Source: Punica granatum (taxonomy: Eukaryota > Streptophyta > Magnoliopsida > Myrtales > Lythraceae). Taken from it: a stretch of DNA of 64,000 nt. The notes beneath the pieces are model-generated. The model saw only the letters and a program-made list of their open reading frames with translations, was not told the DNA's origin and did no database searches. The DNA lies in the NCBI RefSeq assembly GCF_007655135.1, contig NC_045132.1:22066354-22130353 (forward strand), given 5' to 3'. Position 1 is the first letter of the stretch. Each line of letters starts with the position of its first letter. Both the position numbers and the translations under genes were made by a program. Shown here one piece after another: positions 39,446 through 50,649 of the stretch.

Positions 39446-41175
39446 AAGTCTCATTGGAATGAATTGACTTGTAATGTCTTTAATCCTTATCGACAATGAG
39501 CACCACTGCATTGAACCAAAAGTCATGAAAAAGAACAGTTTCTTTAATCTTTCGGTATGCACTCTGGTATCAGAAAACGCATCAGACTTCGATTACTTCA
39601 GGACGGGTCAGATTGATCCACTAGGAAGTAATGGATTTTTTCTAATTTTTTTTCCTTTAATTCAATAATGAAGGAAGATGACGTTTGGATTAGTTTGACT
39701 AAGAAGGGAACATTTGAAATTGAACCAAATTTTGGAGGGGGTTGATTAATTAAAGAAATAACGAGAAGCTTCTTTCTTTTTTTCTCTCCCAAGTCAATCA
39801 AGTCGATGAATATCCTTTGATGACAAAAACATATACATGAGAAAATGTTAAGGAGAATACATTACAGAGCTCGGAAATACAATACATCCACCTAGATAAC
39901 TGTAACGGAGAATAAAAAGGCAGAAGCACATCAAATAAAGTACAGATACAATTGCAGAAATCGATCGAGTTGTATTCGTTCTCAATCTATACGGGCCCAA
40001 GTGAAAATCGGAAAGTAGAGCATATGCGCAATCCATGTAAAGATTGGCACTGTTGTGGGAGCAAAGACGCAGAGTCAGGAGGAGTCTTGGATCGGTATCT
40101 GATGCCTGGACAACCCCATCCCTCGACAGTAAAATCAATTCCGCAATGATCTTTAATCGGGTCAAAGCATTGACCATGACATTGGGGCACGGGTGTGAGG
40201 GGCCGAGTCTTCTAAGGACTTAATTTTTTTCTTTTTTGGCCACGAGTCTTCTACGGAATTGACAAGTGGGAATTTTCCACTTAAAATTATTGTTTCGTAT
40301 CTTCTTCATTTTTGCCCTTTTATCTTTCAAAAAAGAAGATTAATTTATAATCATTTACCTCATCGTATAGCACATTGGAACGGCTAGTCATTTGCCAATC
40401 CAGGCTATATTCATTTAGTTTAGATCATCTTTGTCCAGCGAGTCGACCCGCCTTCCGAGGTTCGTAGGATTGGCTGCGCTAGATTCGTGCCACTTGTTCA
40501 TACGTTCATTCCGTGGATCCATGTAACAATCGGTTCATGGTGAAGAATGAGCCTGAACCTATCAGTGATTGGTTGGCGGGAGACCTCGATCGACTCCCGT
40601 TCTGATAGCAGCTCTATGGTAATCTTGTGCTGGGTTAAAATCAGAAAATTTCACTCCTCGTTCTCCGATGGAGGCCCGAAGAATCTTCTTCTTTCAAAAG
40701 CTGAAAATCCCAGTTCAGTGGATATGTAGAGGCGAAGAATCAGTTCTTTCTCCGCGTTTCTTTGTGGTATATTCAAAGAAGATGAATGGAATTCCATTTG
40801 TAAAAGTTGACGGGAGAAGCCACGGCAACGGACTTCCTTTAAATGGGAAAATGAATGGCACTTCTGCTGGAATTCGATCTCATCCTGACCGACAATTATT
40901 CGTCGGTCCCATACGTACATAAATATGAAAGTCCCAAGTCAAGAAGCAGCAATATATCAATAATCTCATTATTCGACGAGAATTTGTTATCTCTACTTCC
41001 AGCTCTATAAAGCTGAGTACTGCCATCACCGGTGCTGATCATCTGCAATGTTTGTTTGCCCGAAACGAGTCATTGTAGCTTGTCATAATTTGATAGGGTA
41101 AGTGTTTTCTTCTAGTAATACAAAGTCGATAGGGGAGATAAGATCTGTAGAAGCTAGTCTGCTAATCGGTTGGCT
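39446..41175. other. Intergenic
   Basis: No supported gene. On the minus strand a Cys-containing frame (about 40185-39987, including CHGQC, HCGIDF and WGCPG) and on the plus strand 40668-40922 are the only readable stretches, and neither matches a family I know. Sequence just before 41176 is presumably the leader of the next gene. Confidence 0.35.
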
Positions 41176-41517
41176 ATGGCTAGCAAAGCGAGACAAAACA
41201 AGAGATGTTCGAGAATTTGCAAGAACTCGATGAGATTGGTATTTAATGTCCTCAATGTGTCTTCCCTGTCCCTTGCAGCCCTCGGCTTACGAGCTACCAG
41301 CAGAAGACAGACACCTCTGGCTGATGCGGTTGCTATTCGGGATATCTCAATCTCATCGGCATCTCAATTCAGTAGGAAACTAGAGACAGACAGAAGAAAT
41401 GGAGGCTTGGACTCGTATCAGCATGATGCAAATGGAGTAGGGAAGGATGGTGAGGTTGATCATAGAGCTTCTGAGTATATCAAAAGATTTCACGAGAAGA
41501 ACCGAATAGCTCGGTAA
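41176..41517 (+). CDS. Small basic protein of unknown function
   Basis: A 113-residue frame from the ATG at 41176, beginning MASKARQNKRCSRICKNSMR. It has a basic N-terminus, a modest hydrophobic stretch (VLNVSSLSLAALGL, about 26-39), a polar middle and the C-terminal block VDHRASEYIKRFHEKNR. That ending (acidic residue, basic-Ala-x-x-Tyr/Phe-Ile-x-x-Phe-His-Glu) resembles the short C-terminal motif of plant DUF761-type and related small proteins, which is the main reason to believe the frame is real. I do not recognise the gene, and the role is unknown. No intron is needed. Confidence 0.5.
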   Translation: MASKARQNKRCSRICKNSMRLVFNVLNVSSLSLAALGLRATSRRQTPLADAVAIRDISISSASQFSRKLETDRRNGGLDSYQHDANGVGKDGEVDHRASEYIKRFHEKNRIAR

Positions 41518-43066
41518 AGGACTGCATTGAAGCCCTCCAAGATATGTTTCCACAGGCAATGTTGTTTCAATTGCCGATTAAGTAAAACTAAATAACATTA
41601 TATATATGTCGTGTCGCGGGATTGTGTTTCTAAAACAGAAGATGATACACGCGCATTCATTAACGGAGACTGGGGCAGTTGTATATGTTTTCATGTGTAA
41701 CTATTATTGTCTTTTGGCTCGAAGGACTTTATTAATTGATTGAAGGGGTCGATCTCGTGTTCTGATCACGTCTGCCCAAATTTTGAGGACTAAACAAATC
41801 GAGCTAAAATATGACTGCAGAAATTTCCATCAGTTTCTCAGTGGACAAAATATAACATCATTCATACCGGGGTTGATGGGTTATTGAATTTCGAATTGAG
41901 ATTGATAATGCAGGAGAAAGGGTGGATAGGCCCTGACTGGTTTCGAACATAAGCATGTGTAGATCTTCCCTCCCTTATTCTCTGTTCCACATCTCCTCCA
42001 TGGAAAACGGATCAGATTTTCCCTGCCCTTCTAAATTATCTCGTAAGTTGCTCTTTTACAAACTTTGAGCCTTGAGGATTAAACTTAAAACATGTTCTCT
42101 TCATGGCCTCCATTCTTTTATTTTCTCTGTTACACAACAGCCACCCTGATTAAAAGAAAACATCTGCAAATGACATGGAAATCTTTGTAATGATACTTGG
42201 GAAAATGGGCTCCAGGATGAAGAAGGGAATGCTATTCTCCAGAAATTACGAGCGAGGCAGGTGACCTGCACCGGGCAACGCCGAGGCTGCCACTGTCACA
42301 GGGTGGCGCCAGCCTTGAACATTGTCGTTCCGTCATAATCGTACAAGCACGAGAAAAAGATTTTCCACCAAACAGATACCGACTATTTTCGAGGAAAACA
42401 GTTCCCTTCCAAAATATCTTTTTCTAGTGAGAGTGATTTATGCATAACAAAGGAAGCCAAATCAGATCCAAACTCATGCGTTCCATGGATACAACAGTAG
42501 TTCCATGCCCCACGAGATGGCGCAGTGACGCATGTGACCCGATTTCACTTCCTCTCAATCTCCCACACCAACATTTGGTTAGCTTTTCTTCCACCATACA
42601 ATCAGTAACTACAACCCTCAACAGCACCGATCACATAGAAAGAAACCCGACAAATACATATATATATTAAAGTGTTTATAGAACGAAGTTATGACACAGG
42701 CAGAATATTCAACATTAGATATTTTTTCCTAGCTGATGGAAGACCCTGAAGCCAAGCAGCAGCGGAACCCACCATGACGATGAAGACGCTGATCTGATGA
42801 TAAGCAAAGGACAGAACCTGGCGCTCTCTTCCCTACAGTAAAAACCCACAAAAAAACGGAACGTACAGAACAGACAACGACAACGACACCGCATCCCTCT
42901 GCTTCAATCTTTCCCTAGCTAAGCTAACCAGCTTTAATCAATTCTGTACAGACAAGGAATCACCTAAATTTGACCCTACATCTATAACAAACCCCTAGCC
43001 TTCTTCACTTAATCTAATCAAATAGCAACCCATCATCAACTGTTCAGATCACACACATGTAATTCT
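41518..43066. other. Intergenic, 3' sides of two convergent genes
   Basis: No gene is seen. Both ends probably hold 3' untranslated sequence of the flanking convergent genes. Confidence 0.4.
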
Positions 43067-44314
43067 TCAAGCAACACTGATGATGTTGTCGCTGCTGGCC
43101 GGGAAGGTAGACGATGAGTGTGGCGCCGCAGATGGGGACTGAGCCTTCTGTTCGGTCGATGATGCCGGTGACGATGATGATGATGATGGGGCCGAGAGCT
43201 TCAGCGACAGAGGCAGAGGGTCGATGACCATTGCTGCTGTTAATGATGTCTTGCTAAGGTTGAGTGCGGCCATTCTGGAGGACGGAGGAACCGGGAGTAT
43301 CGGGATCGGGCGGATGGGCTTGGAGGGTCTTTCTAGCTTCGACGTGCCGAGCTGTTCCGCTTGTTTCTCGGGATTCATAGGCAGAAACACGGGGTTGAGG
43401 GCCACCGGGAAGGTAGAAGACAGAGAGATCCTGCCGGGATTTGGGGCCGGTTGAGGCAGAGCCAGGGTCTCCCGATGCACTTTCGCCTCCTCCATTGATG
43501 AACCCATAAACTGCAGGCACACACACAGAGTCATGGAAGACATAGACAAATCAGCTCCTCACAACTTGTCGTGTTTCGCAAATCCTATGTGTGTCTAAGT
43601 TTAAGTTCGCGGAAGAAAATCAAATTACTTGACAGAAAAACACCATTTTTCGGCATTTCGGAGGAAAGGCTAATCAAACAGCTCAGAAAGTTTCATGCTT
43701 TCAATTCTGGACAATTAAGGAGGAGCCAATGGGAGATTACAGAGTCTGTGGTGATGTCGAAGAGGCTGGAGCGGCGGCGCCGGCGGTTCTGGTTGCTCCG
43801 CCGGAGGAAGTACTTCTGAGCGTGGCTCGCAACCTGGGTCGGGGTCCGAGTCTTGACGAAGTTTCTGGAAATCCCCCTCCAATCTCCCTTCCCCACCTTC
43901 TGCAGCCCCAGCAGGAATAGCCGGTGCTCTTCCTCCGTCCACGGGACCCCTGCAGGCCAAAAACATCAACACCCCGATCAGAGAAACCACCGATCAATTC
44001 AGCTGATCAGGCCGAGAAACGATAAGACGCTCACCTCTCTTCCGCTCCCTGCAGCGGCCGGAGGGGTGGACGACGTCATCAGAGGCGTAGCCGGCATCGA
44101 CGTTGGAATCCTGGGGCTGGGCCTGGTCGTACTGGGAGAGGTTGTTCATGCTGGCGCTCTTCCTGAACGAGGCGGCGCCGTCAGTCAGCCGGACGCCGAA
44201 CAGCATGATGCCGCTCTCCTCCGCCGCCTCCACCTCCATGTTGGGTCCTCCGCCCTCAGGGCACGTGCGCGAGTTGTGCCCGTTGTTCCCGCACTGCGAG
44301 CAGGTTCGCGACAT
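43067..44314 (-). CDS. MYB-related (1R, SHAQKYF class) transcription factor with zinc knuckle
   Basis: Three exons on the minus strand, 44314-44035, 43949-43741 and 43510-43067, encode 310 residues (donors GTGAGC and GTAATC, both acceptors TGCAG). The N-terminus [18 protein letters not shown] is a CX2CX4HX4C zinc knuckle. Exon 1 ends CRERKRG and exon 2 holds the single MYB/SANT repeat ([18 protein letters not shown], then [23 protein letters not shown]), which binds TATCC/I-box type DNA in relatives. The C-terminal exon contains LPLSLKLS, an EAR-like LxLxL motif that suggests a repressor. The layout is that of MYBD (At1g70000), MYBH/KUA1 and MYBS-type proteins involved in light, sugar and hormone responses. 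The start is chosen because the knuckle begins directly after it. GA/CT tracts lie just upstream. Confidence 0.92.
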
Positions 44315-44377
44315 CACAAGTGAACTTTGCTGCGCCGCTTGTTGGTGTCGGTAATGCCCAGAGGCGACAGTGCTAAG

Positions 44378-44380
<3 letters not shown>

Positions 44381-44419
<39 letters not shown>

Positions 44420-44496
44420 CCCTGTCTCTCTCAGTCCATGCAAAGGAGGAAGCTTTGGAGAGAGAAAGTGAGAGAGATTTGTGTAATAATGAAAAC

Positions 44497-44532
<36 letters not shown>
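44381..44532. repeat. Two (GA)n microsatellites in the MYB gene leader
   Basis: (AG)18 at 44381-44416 and about (AG)16 at 44501-44532, so (CT)n on the sense strand of the MYB gene, within 70-220 bases upstream of its start. Such CT-rich leaders are common in plant 5' untranslated regions. Confidence 0.85.
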
Positions 44533-44534
<2 letters not shown>

Positions 44535-45004
44535 TGGCTTCGCTTGATATAAGAGAGATTACGAGTTAGGTGGTTTTTTCTTCTGTCCGACCAATCTTGT
44601 ACGACGATTGGACATTGCGGATCACAAGCATATGTGGATGGTGTATCTTACACGACGGCATCGACTTTACCTATTGGGGTCCGTCGATCCCCATAAAGAG
44701 TTCAATAATTAATTTTTGTCTGTCTGATCGACCGCTCACCCATCGTGCAATAAGTTTACGCTCATAACTTATGAAATACGAACCATCCTTTTAAAAAAAA
44801 AAAAAAAAACAAAGAACATATTTCTTGAGTTGACCGTGTCGAGCAGCCTCATCGGTCAATCATTAGATAGCAGGATTAGCCAGGAGGTAGTAAGACCAAT
44901 GCGTGGAAGTATTATAACTCCCGACTTTAATTAATAATAATAAAATATGAGGGGGATTCATCTGATTTGAGGTGGAAGGAGTTTTTTTTGTTTTTTTCTC
45001 TTTA
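44533..45004. other. Intergenic
   Basis: Upstream of the MYB gene; no motif or gene recognised. An A17 run lies near 44793-44809. Confidence 0.4.
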
Positions 45005-45175
45005 CGTGAGTGAATAATGTTATTTGAAAGTTTGATTGGATCCCGATTAATCCAGTCGAGCCGGGTCAATCCACTAAAGGATAAACTCTCTCGGCGTGAA
45101 TTTTTTGCATTCACAAAAATTAGAATCCGAGACCTTACTTAAGTGAATTAGGTCGTTTGAACCAATGCCGTTGAT
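45005..45175 (-). mobile_element. tRNA-derived SINE (family A), decayed
   Basis: Read on the minus strand: a TGGTTCAAACGACCTAATTC head, GGTCTCGGATTCTAAT (decayed B box), then GTGAATGCA and CTTTAGTGGATTGACCCGG, all shared with the copy at 2779-2990. T-rich sequence at 44980-45003 may be the remains of its tail. No clean target duplication. Confidence 0.6.
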
Positions 45176-47735
45176 AAATTTTGTTGTTTTTAATTCAATT
45201 GGTGATGATGAATCTTAAATGTTGGGGAAAATATGTCCGCTTGCTAATGGAAATTAATGGAAGTGATGAATTAATTACTTGGAAATTCTTCAACGTGGGA
45301 GAATATTTATTTCTTCCAATAACTAATTAATTTAAAAAATAAAGAAGGAAAGAAAAGAATGGTGGAGCAGCAAAGGTGCCTCTCCACCGTGAACATGGCA
45401 TATTCTCTGCCCCTTTGAGAAAGATTTCGCTGTCCCAGTCGACCCACCACGAGATGCCTCTTGTTTCCGCTCGCGATTTCCCGATCTTATTAAGAGTGCA
45501 ATTTGCCGGCGATTGAATCGGACAAATCTCACCGATTATACTTATAGAGTTTCACTAGAAGAAATCTTCTTCACCTAACGAACTGTTGAACCGTGCGCAT
45601 ATAAAAACGGTTTCCCATATTATAGTAAGTTATATATATAGAAGGATAACTTATGTTAATAGGCATACATGAATGTGGAGGTTATAGATATTGGGTGGAG
45701 GATATAAAGGGTATATGGGACCCGAAAAGCACCTAACCTAAACATGCACATCGATCGGTCCAACTTTCAATCGGAATCGTCAATCTCTTCCAATGAGACT
45801 TTTGATCTTCTTCTTTCTTTTACCTCAACCTTTTTTTTATGTGGCCGAGTGGGGGGATTCCTTGTGCTTTCTCGATTAAATTAAGTTTCTTCTTTCTTTT
45901 GTGTCTTTTTTTTTTTTTAAGTGAAAAATAAACTAAACTGGTGTCTTCGTTCATTGCTTCCTTTCGCTTTTCGTTTTGACTTGTTCTCCGAAGTGGGAAA
46001 TGCTGCTGAAACAACCATGTCTTTTCATTCTTAGAAAGCCAACACGTTGGATCCCACCAAATTAACATATCTTTATATTCATGGTTTGATGGAACAAGAA
46101 GTGAAGTGCTTACGATGAACGGAGCTTGCGTAGGAGAACAAAAATGGACAGGGATAGACAAGCGTACACATTTTTTCAAATTAAATTTGATTATCAGTTC
46201 ATGATCCGATATGCATATAATGATGATTCATTACTATTACATGCCATCATGCAGATATGTTGCCATTTGTTCTATTGCTACTAAGTGATATGGCATAAGC
46301 ATTTCCACTTGACTTGCAATTAATTGGACTCTTATTAAATAAATAAATAAATAAATAAATAACTCGAGCTATTAATAGAACATATCCTAATCTTTTCCGC
46401 TTTCACATTACGAGAGAACAACTCTCAACAGTTTTGTTTTCTAAAAGAAAAGAAAAATTGTTTGCTAAGTTCTTAGAAAGACAACTAGTTTTTTTTTATC
46501 AGTTATATAAAAAGATCCATGAGTCTAATAGTTAATTTTGCAATTTATGACGATCGAACAGAGTTTAGACAAATATATATATATATATATATATGTCTAT
46601 CGGCTTTATTTCCTTAATTGTTGAAACTATAAATACAATTAGTTATATTAGATTTGCGCATAAAAAAAAAAGGGTCACGTGAATCCTCCATGTATTATTG
46701 TATTTGCTTGTTTTATATTCGCGGATGGCGCTGGATACGGAGGAGTATCGTCGAATCGAGTGGGACATCACGAGGAGGAGGTCCCCGGCCGCCTCGCCCA
46801 TCTATCGATCTATGATCTAATTAAATGGCTCCTTGCGGGATTCGCATGCTTGGTAGGACTTTGCTTTCTCTTTAATCTATCCCATCTAGAGGGGGCGAGT
46901 TTTGTGTGGCCCACGTGGCAATTGGTGAACTCTTGTACGGACATAAATTGTCGTGTCCCGCAGGCTTTTGTCCTGTTCCGGGCGGCTTGTCCTGTCCGGA
47001 CACTGTGCCCGCTGTCCGACGTCCCATGCACACACAGTCACACGGTCCTCTCCCCTCTCGTTGGACGCTTCATCCATGTCAGTCTTTTCCATCCTCTGCC
47101 CAGCCAAATCTATCTCACCTCCTCCGATGATGCGCACGTCCATGTGAGATTCTTTGTTGCGTTGCCTGGCTGAGATCGACCGGGACGATCGGGTCTAAAT
47201 CTACACTGACGTTTACGCATTTAAAGACATTTTTTTTGACGATCGAGAGACTTGTCGTCGTTTTAATGGTCTAACATTAGCCTATACAAAAGATTTGGAC
47301 ACTGGCTCAAATGAGACAGCGTGCAATGCTACATGCTGAGATGGCTGTGCTATTTCATATGGCAAAAAATATTTGGGCTTTAGAATCGTACATAAAAAAA
47401 GAAGAAAAGAAAAAAGAGAGAGACTATGAATTTGGCCCCAGTGGCCGACGATCTAGAATTTGGTTTCCATTACTTTTAACTCCTCAAACTTTCTTCAAAT
47501 GTTAAGTTTTTCTAATTTTGTGCTAACATAATTCTTCTTTCAAATTTGGAGACATGATTCTTCTATTCAAATATGAGTTCTTATTTTACTTATAAAAATA
47601 AGAATTATACTTCGACATTGAAATTTTGCGAATTTCGAAATGCCAACATGAACTCTTTCGCGAATAAAACATAAACCATAAAATGATTGACAAGGATAAA
47701 ATTATATAGGTCGTGATATTCTTTTTAAAATTTTC
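45176..47735. other. Intergenic
   Basis: No supported gene. Microsatellites (AAAT)n at 46337-46362 and (AT)n at 46571-46594. A GC-richer island at 46720-47180 has several short frames, none with a known motif, possibly remains of a promoter or transposon. Confidence 0.4.
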
Positions 47736-48038
47736 AGGCCTTGTTTGGTTTTGAAGTAATTTATTTTTACTCTACTTCACTTTAACTCCACTTATCCTCA
47801 ATTCAACAATACAATTATTATTATTTTTCCTTTTTCTTTATTTTTTTAATCTTAAATATCATTAAATTTAATTTTTAATACTAAATTCTCTAAACTATTA
47901 ATTACATTTTCTATAAGTGAACAACACAATCATTACTTTTTATTTTCTCCATTCACATTGTTATAACTTAATTTTATATATATATATATAGTTGGAATAG
48001 AGTTGAGTTTAACTCAACTCCATTTCCAAACAAGGCCT
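47736..48038. mobile_element. Tourist-like MITE with perfect 13-bp inverted ends
   Basis: AGGCCTTGTTTGG at 47736-47748 is the exact complement of 48026-48038. The interior is AT-rich and non-coding, and the sub-terminal parts also pair (TTTGAAGTAATTT with AACTCAACTCCATTT only loosely). Flanking trinucleotides, read with GGCC as the terminus, are TCA and TAA, one mismatch from a TAA-type Harbinger target duplication. Confidence 0.75.
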
Positions 48039-49530
48039 AAAGCATTGGTGAATTTAAGCACATATATCTACTTCCATATAAAAATTCCAACAACTTATGC
48101 TAACGACGTCAATTTATCTCCATTTTAATCTCATTGTAGATTTTGGAATTGATGCATTGAGAGGCCTAGAAGGAACTTTGAGTCGATCTGGACGTTGAGG
48201 CTTGGGATGTATGCTTCAAACTAATTCTAGATCAAGGATTTGGATGTCAAAAATTTGATTTTTCATGAACTTGAAATCTCCATTGCGATAGTTACACAGT
48301 ATTAGGACTTTCGTATATATACATCTATGTGTACAGAGACAAACATATGTATATATAATTGAAAGGAACTGAACTCTCTCATTAACTTGCCACATGTCAC
48401 TATGTGGAGTTTTAAAGAAAATATATTTTATTTTATCTGAACATATATTTATTAGACTAAAGTTACGACTTTTTGGTACTTTCAATTAATAAAATAATGA
48501 CTACTGCAATTTATTTGTTGCGCTTTCAATTTATAAAGCAATGGTTAAGCGATTGAATAATATTATATCAAGATGAAAATAGATCTTATGATACTTTTTA
48601 TAATATCAATTTAGCTTCAATAAATACATATGTGCAAATTAAAAACCGCATTGAGAAAATTCATTTTTTTTAACCCTACAAAAAAAAACTTACATGAAGA
48701 CCACACATTGAAGGAGAATACAAATTAATGAATTATCATTTTTAAAAAATGGAAATCATCAATTTTAAAAAATGAAAATGTTTTGCAAATTTCCGTAGAT
48801 TATTTAGTGTAAAAATATAGAAGTTAGTCATTTTTATTTATAATTGTTCCATTTTTAAGATTTTCATGAAGCTGTGTGTGTGTGTGTGTATATATATATA
48901 TTACGTATGTTCAATTAGTTCATAAAATGATACTTATTCATTCACATTAAATATACAAAGAAGTATTTTGAAACAACATAAAATGAATATAAATAATTCT
49001 TTTTCTTCCGGACAATCCATATGCAAAAAACTTCAAAGTAAAATCATTTTATATTTAACTAATAATGATTGTTAATTATATTTTTTTATCATAAGTACAT
49101 ACATCCGATGAGTTTTTTGAATAATTTTGAATAACAATTCAAATTTTTATCATAGAATTAACATCCATATTTTATAGTAATTTAATGTCATTTTTTACAA
49201 TACCTGGCATTATAAATGAAAAAATGAAAAACTTTTTATTATAGAAATAGTGCTAAAATTCAATATCCGTGTCACACGGGTCCATTGCACTAATGAGAGC
49301 AATATGAAATGATAATAAATCATGAAATTGGCCCTTTGGGCCTGGGCCACCTGGTCTTTTCAGCCTTTGCCAGGGCCCTTTCCCATAGTTGCCATCTTGT
49401 CATGGACTTGGATTGGAGTCATGACTATAAATAACTACATTAATATTTACCAAATATAAATAAGTAAATAAATAAATATATAACTACGTTAATTAATGGT
49501 GCCAAACCTAACATACTTTAGCTTTAACAA
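48039..49530. other. AT-rich intergenic
   Basis: No gene. Contains short TG/TA microsatellites around 48876-48900 and many A/T runs. Confidence 0.4.
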
Positions 49531-49545
49531 ATTGACTGATCGAAT

Positions 49546-49689
49546 AGCACAGTAGTGCACCTCTCGTCTGGTGACCAAGAGGTCTCAGGTTCGATACCCA
49601 ATGGGACTACCCGTGCCCCTTTCTTAGATATTTATGATTTCAATTTCAATGTACTAGGCTTATGGGCCTCCCTTATAACCGAAAAAAAA
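49546..49689 (+). mobile_element. tRNA-derived SINE (family B)
   Basis: Starts AGCACAGTAGTGCACC (A box region), has CAGGTTCGATACC (B box) 35 bases on, a body with TTTCAATGTACTAGGC and an A-tail at 49682-49690. The 15-bp direct repeat ATTGACTGATCGAAT (49531-49545) / ATTGACTAATTGAAT (49690-49704) flanks it with two mismatches. Same family as 38925-39091. Confidence 0.85.
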
Positions 49690-49704
49690 ATTGACTAATT
49701 GAAT

Positions 49705-50649
49705 GAAAAAAAAAAGGCAATGCATAAATAAATAAATAAATCCTCATAAGGAAAAGAAATTAGTCAAATGAAAAAAGCTACGAATTCTGATGAATCATAT
49801 GTTGGACGATGTTGAACCTTAGCAAGAAAACTCGAGTACTTCTCACGTGGTGTACCGACCTGTCCAATTCCATGGCTATAAGCAGTTACTTGTAAGGAAA
49901 AATAAAGTTCATAATTCTGAATGCAATTTAGCATCGTTCTAAATACAAATGAGAAAGGAATAAGATTTCTTCTATATGAGAAATTTTTAATTCCTTCTAA
50001 ATCTTCATATTACAAAACGGATTATCGACTGCACGAGGTTCAACAAACCCGATATCGGAGGGCGTATGGACTCTCTCCTATTTTATTCCACTCGTGCGCT
50101 AACATGCGTGTCCATTGTCCTACCACCCCCAACAAAAATCCGCCGCAGTACAATCCTTGAAATTTCATTGGCTATCATATACTATTACTAACGACAAGGC
50201 TTGTCATTTTCAGTACATTTATTTTTATTTATTTATTGGTAAAAAAAGAAAAAAGAAAAGAAAGAAAAGGGAAAAAAAAATGGAAAGAGAAATATCCCCC
50301 GATCAGTCAGCCATTCAGATTCCCACCCACCCCGGCAGTCAGCTCCACCTACAAGCCTAGACCATGCTCCCGGTCCACGGAGCACCATTGGAATGAGAGA
50401 GGCATGGGCCCCACGGGACCATGAGTTCAAGGTGTATGCTCCGGGCGCATATTACACTTCCCTGTTTTCCAGTAGTCGGCGGAGTCGTCGTTGTCCCCCC
50501 CCCCCCCCCCCCCCCCCCCCTCCCTCCCTTCCTTCTGTACCAAAGGCCAACCAAACAGAGAAGCATTCAAAGATCCATCCATCCGCCATTTCTCTTCCTC
50601 GCCTCACCTCTCTCTCCTTCCGGCAACACCCCCTCCCTCGCCGTGGAAA
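49705..50649. other. Promoter and leader of the PDH E1-alpha gene
   Basis: AT-rich up to about 50290, then CT-rich. Contains an uninterrupted C26 run at 50495-50520, 130 bases before the start codon, and CCTCCCT repeats after it. Several ATGs occur upstream around 50400-50430, but whether they are transcribed cannot be told. Confidence 0.5.

Noticed and set aside
39987..40190. Cys-rich minus-strand frame (CHGQC, HCGIDF, WGCPG) as a secreted peptide gene
   Set aside because: No ATG with a signal peptide in frame, an upstream stop close by, and no known cysteine spacing; left as intergenic.
40668..40922. 84-codon plus-strand frame as a gene
   Set aside because: No recognisable motif, unusual composition and an equally long antisense frame; probably chance.
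46720..47180. GC-rich island as a coding gene
   Set aside because: Several overlapping short frames on both strands, none with a domain or plausible splice continuation.
49546..49620. A true tRNA gene at the SINE head
   Set aside because: A- and B-box resemblance only; no cloverleaf with acceptor stem could be drawn, and the A-tail and flanking repeats show a SINE.
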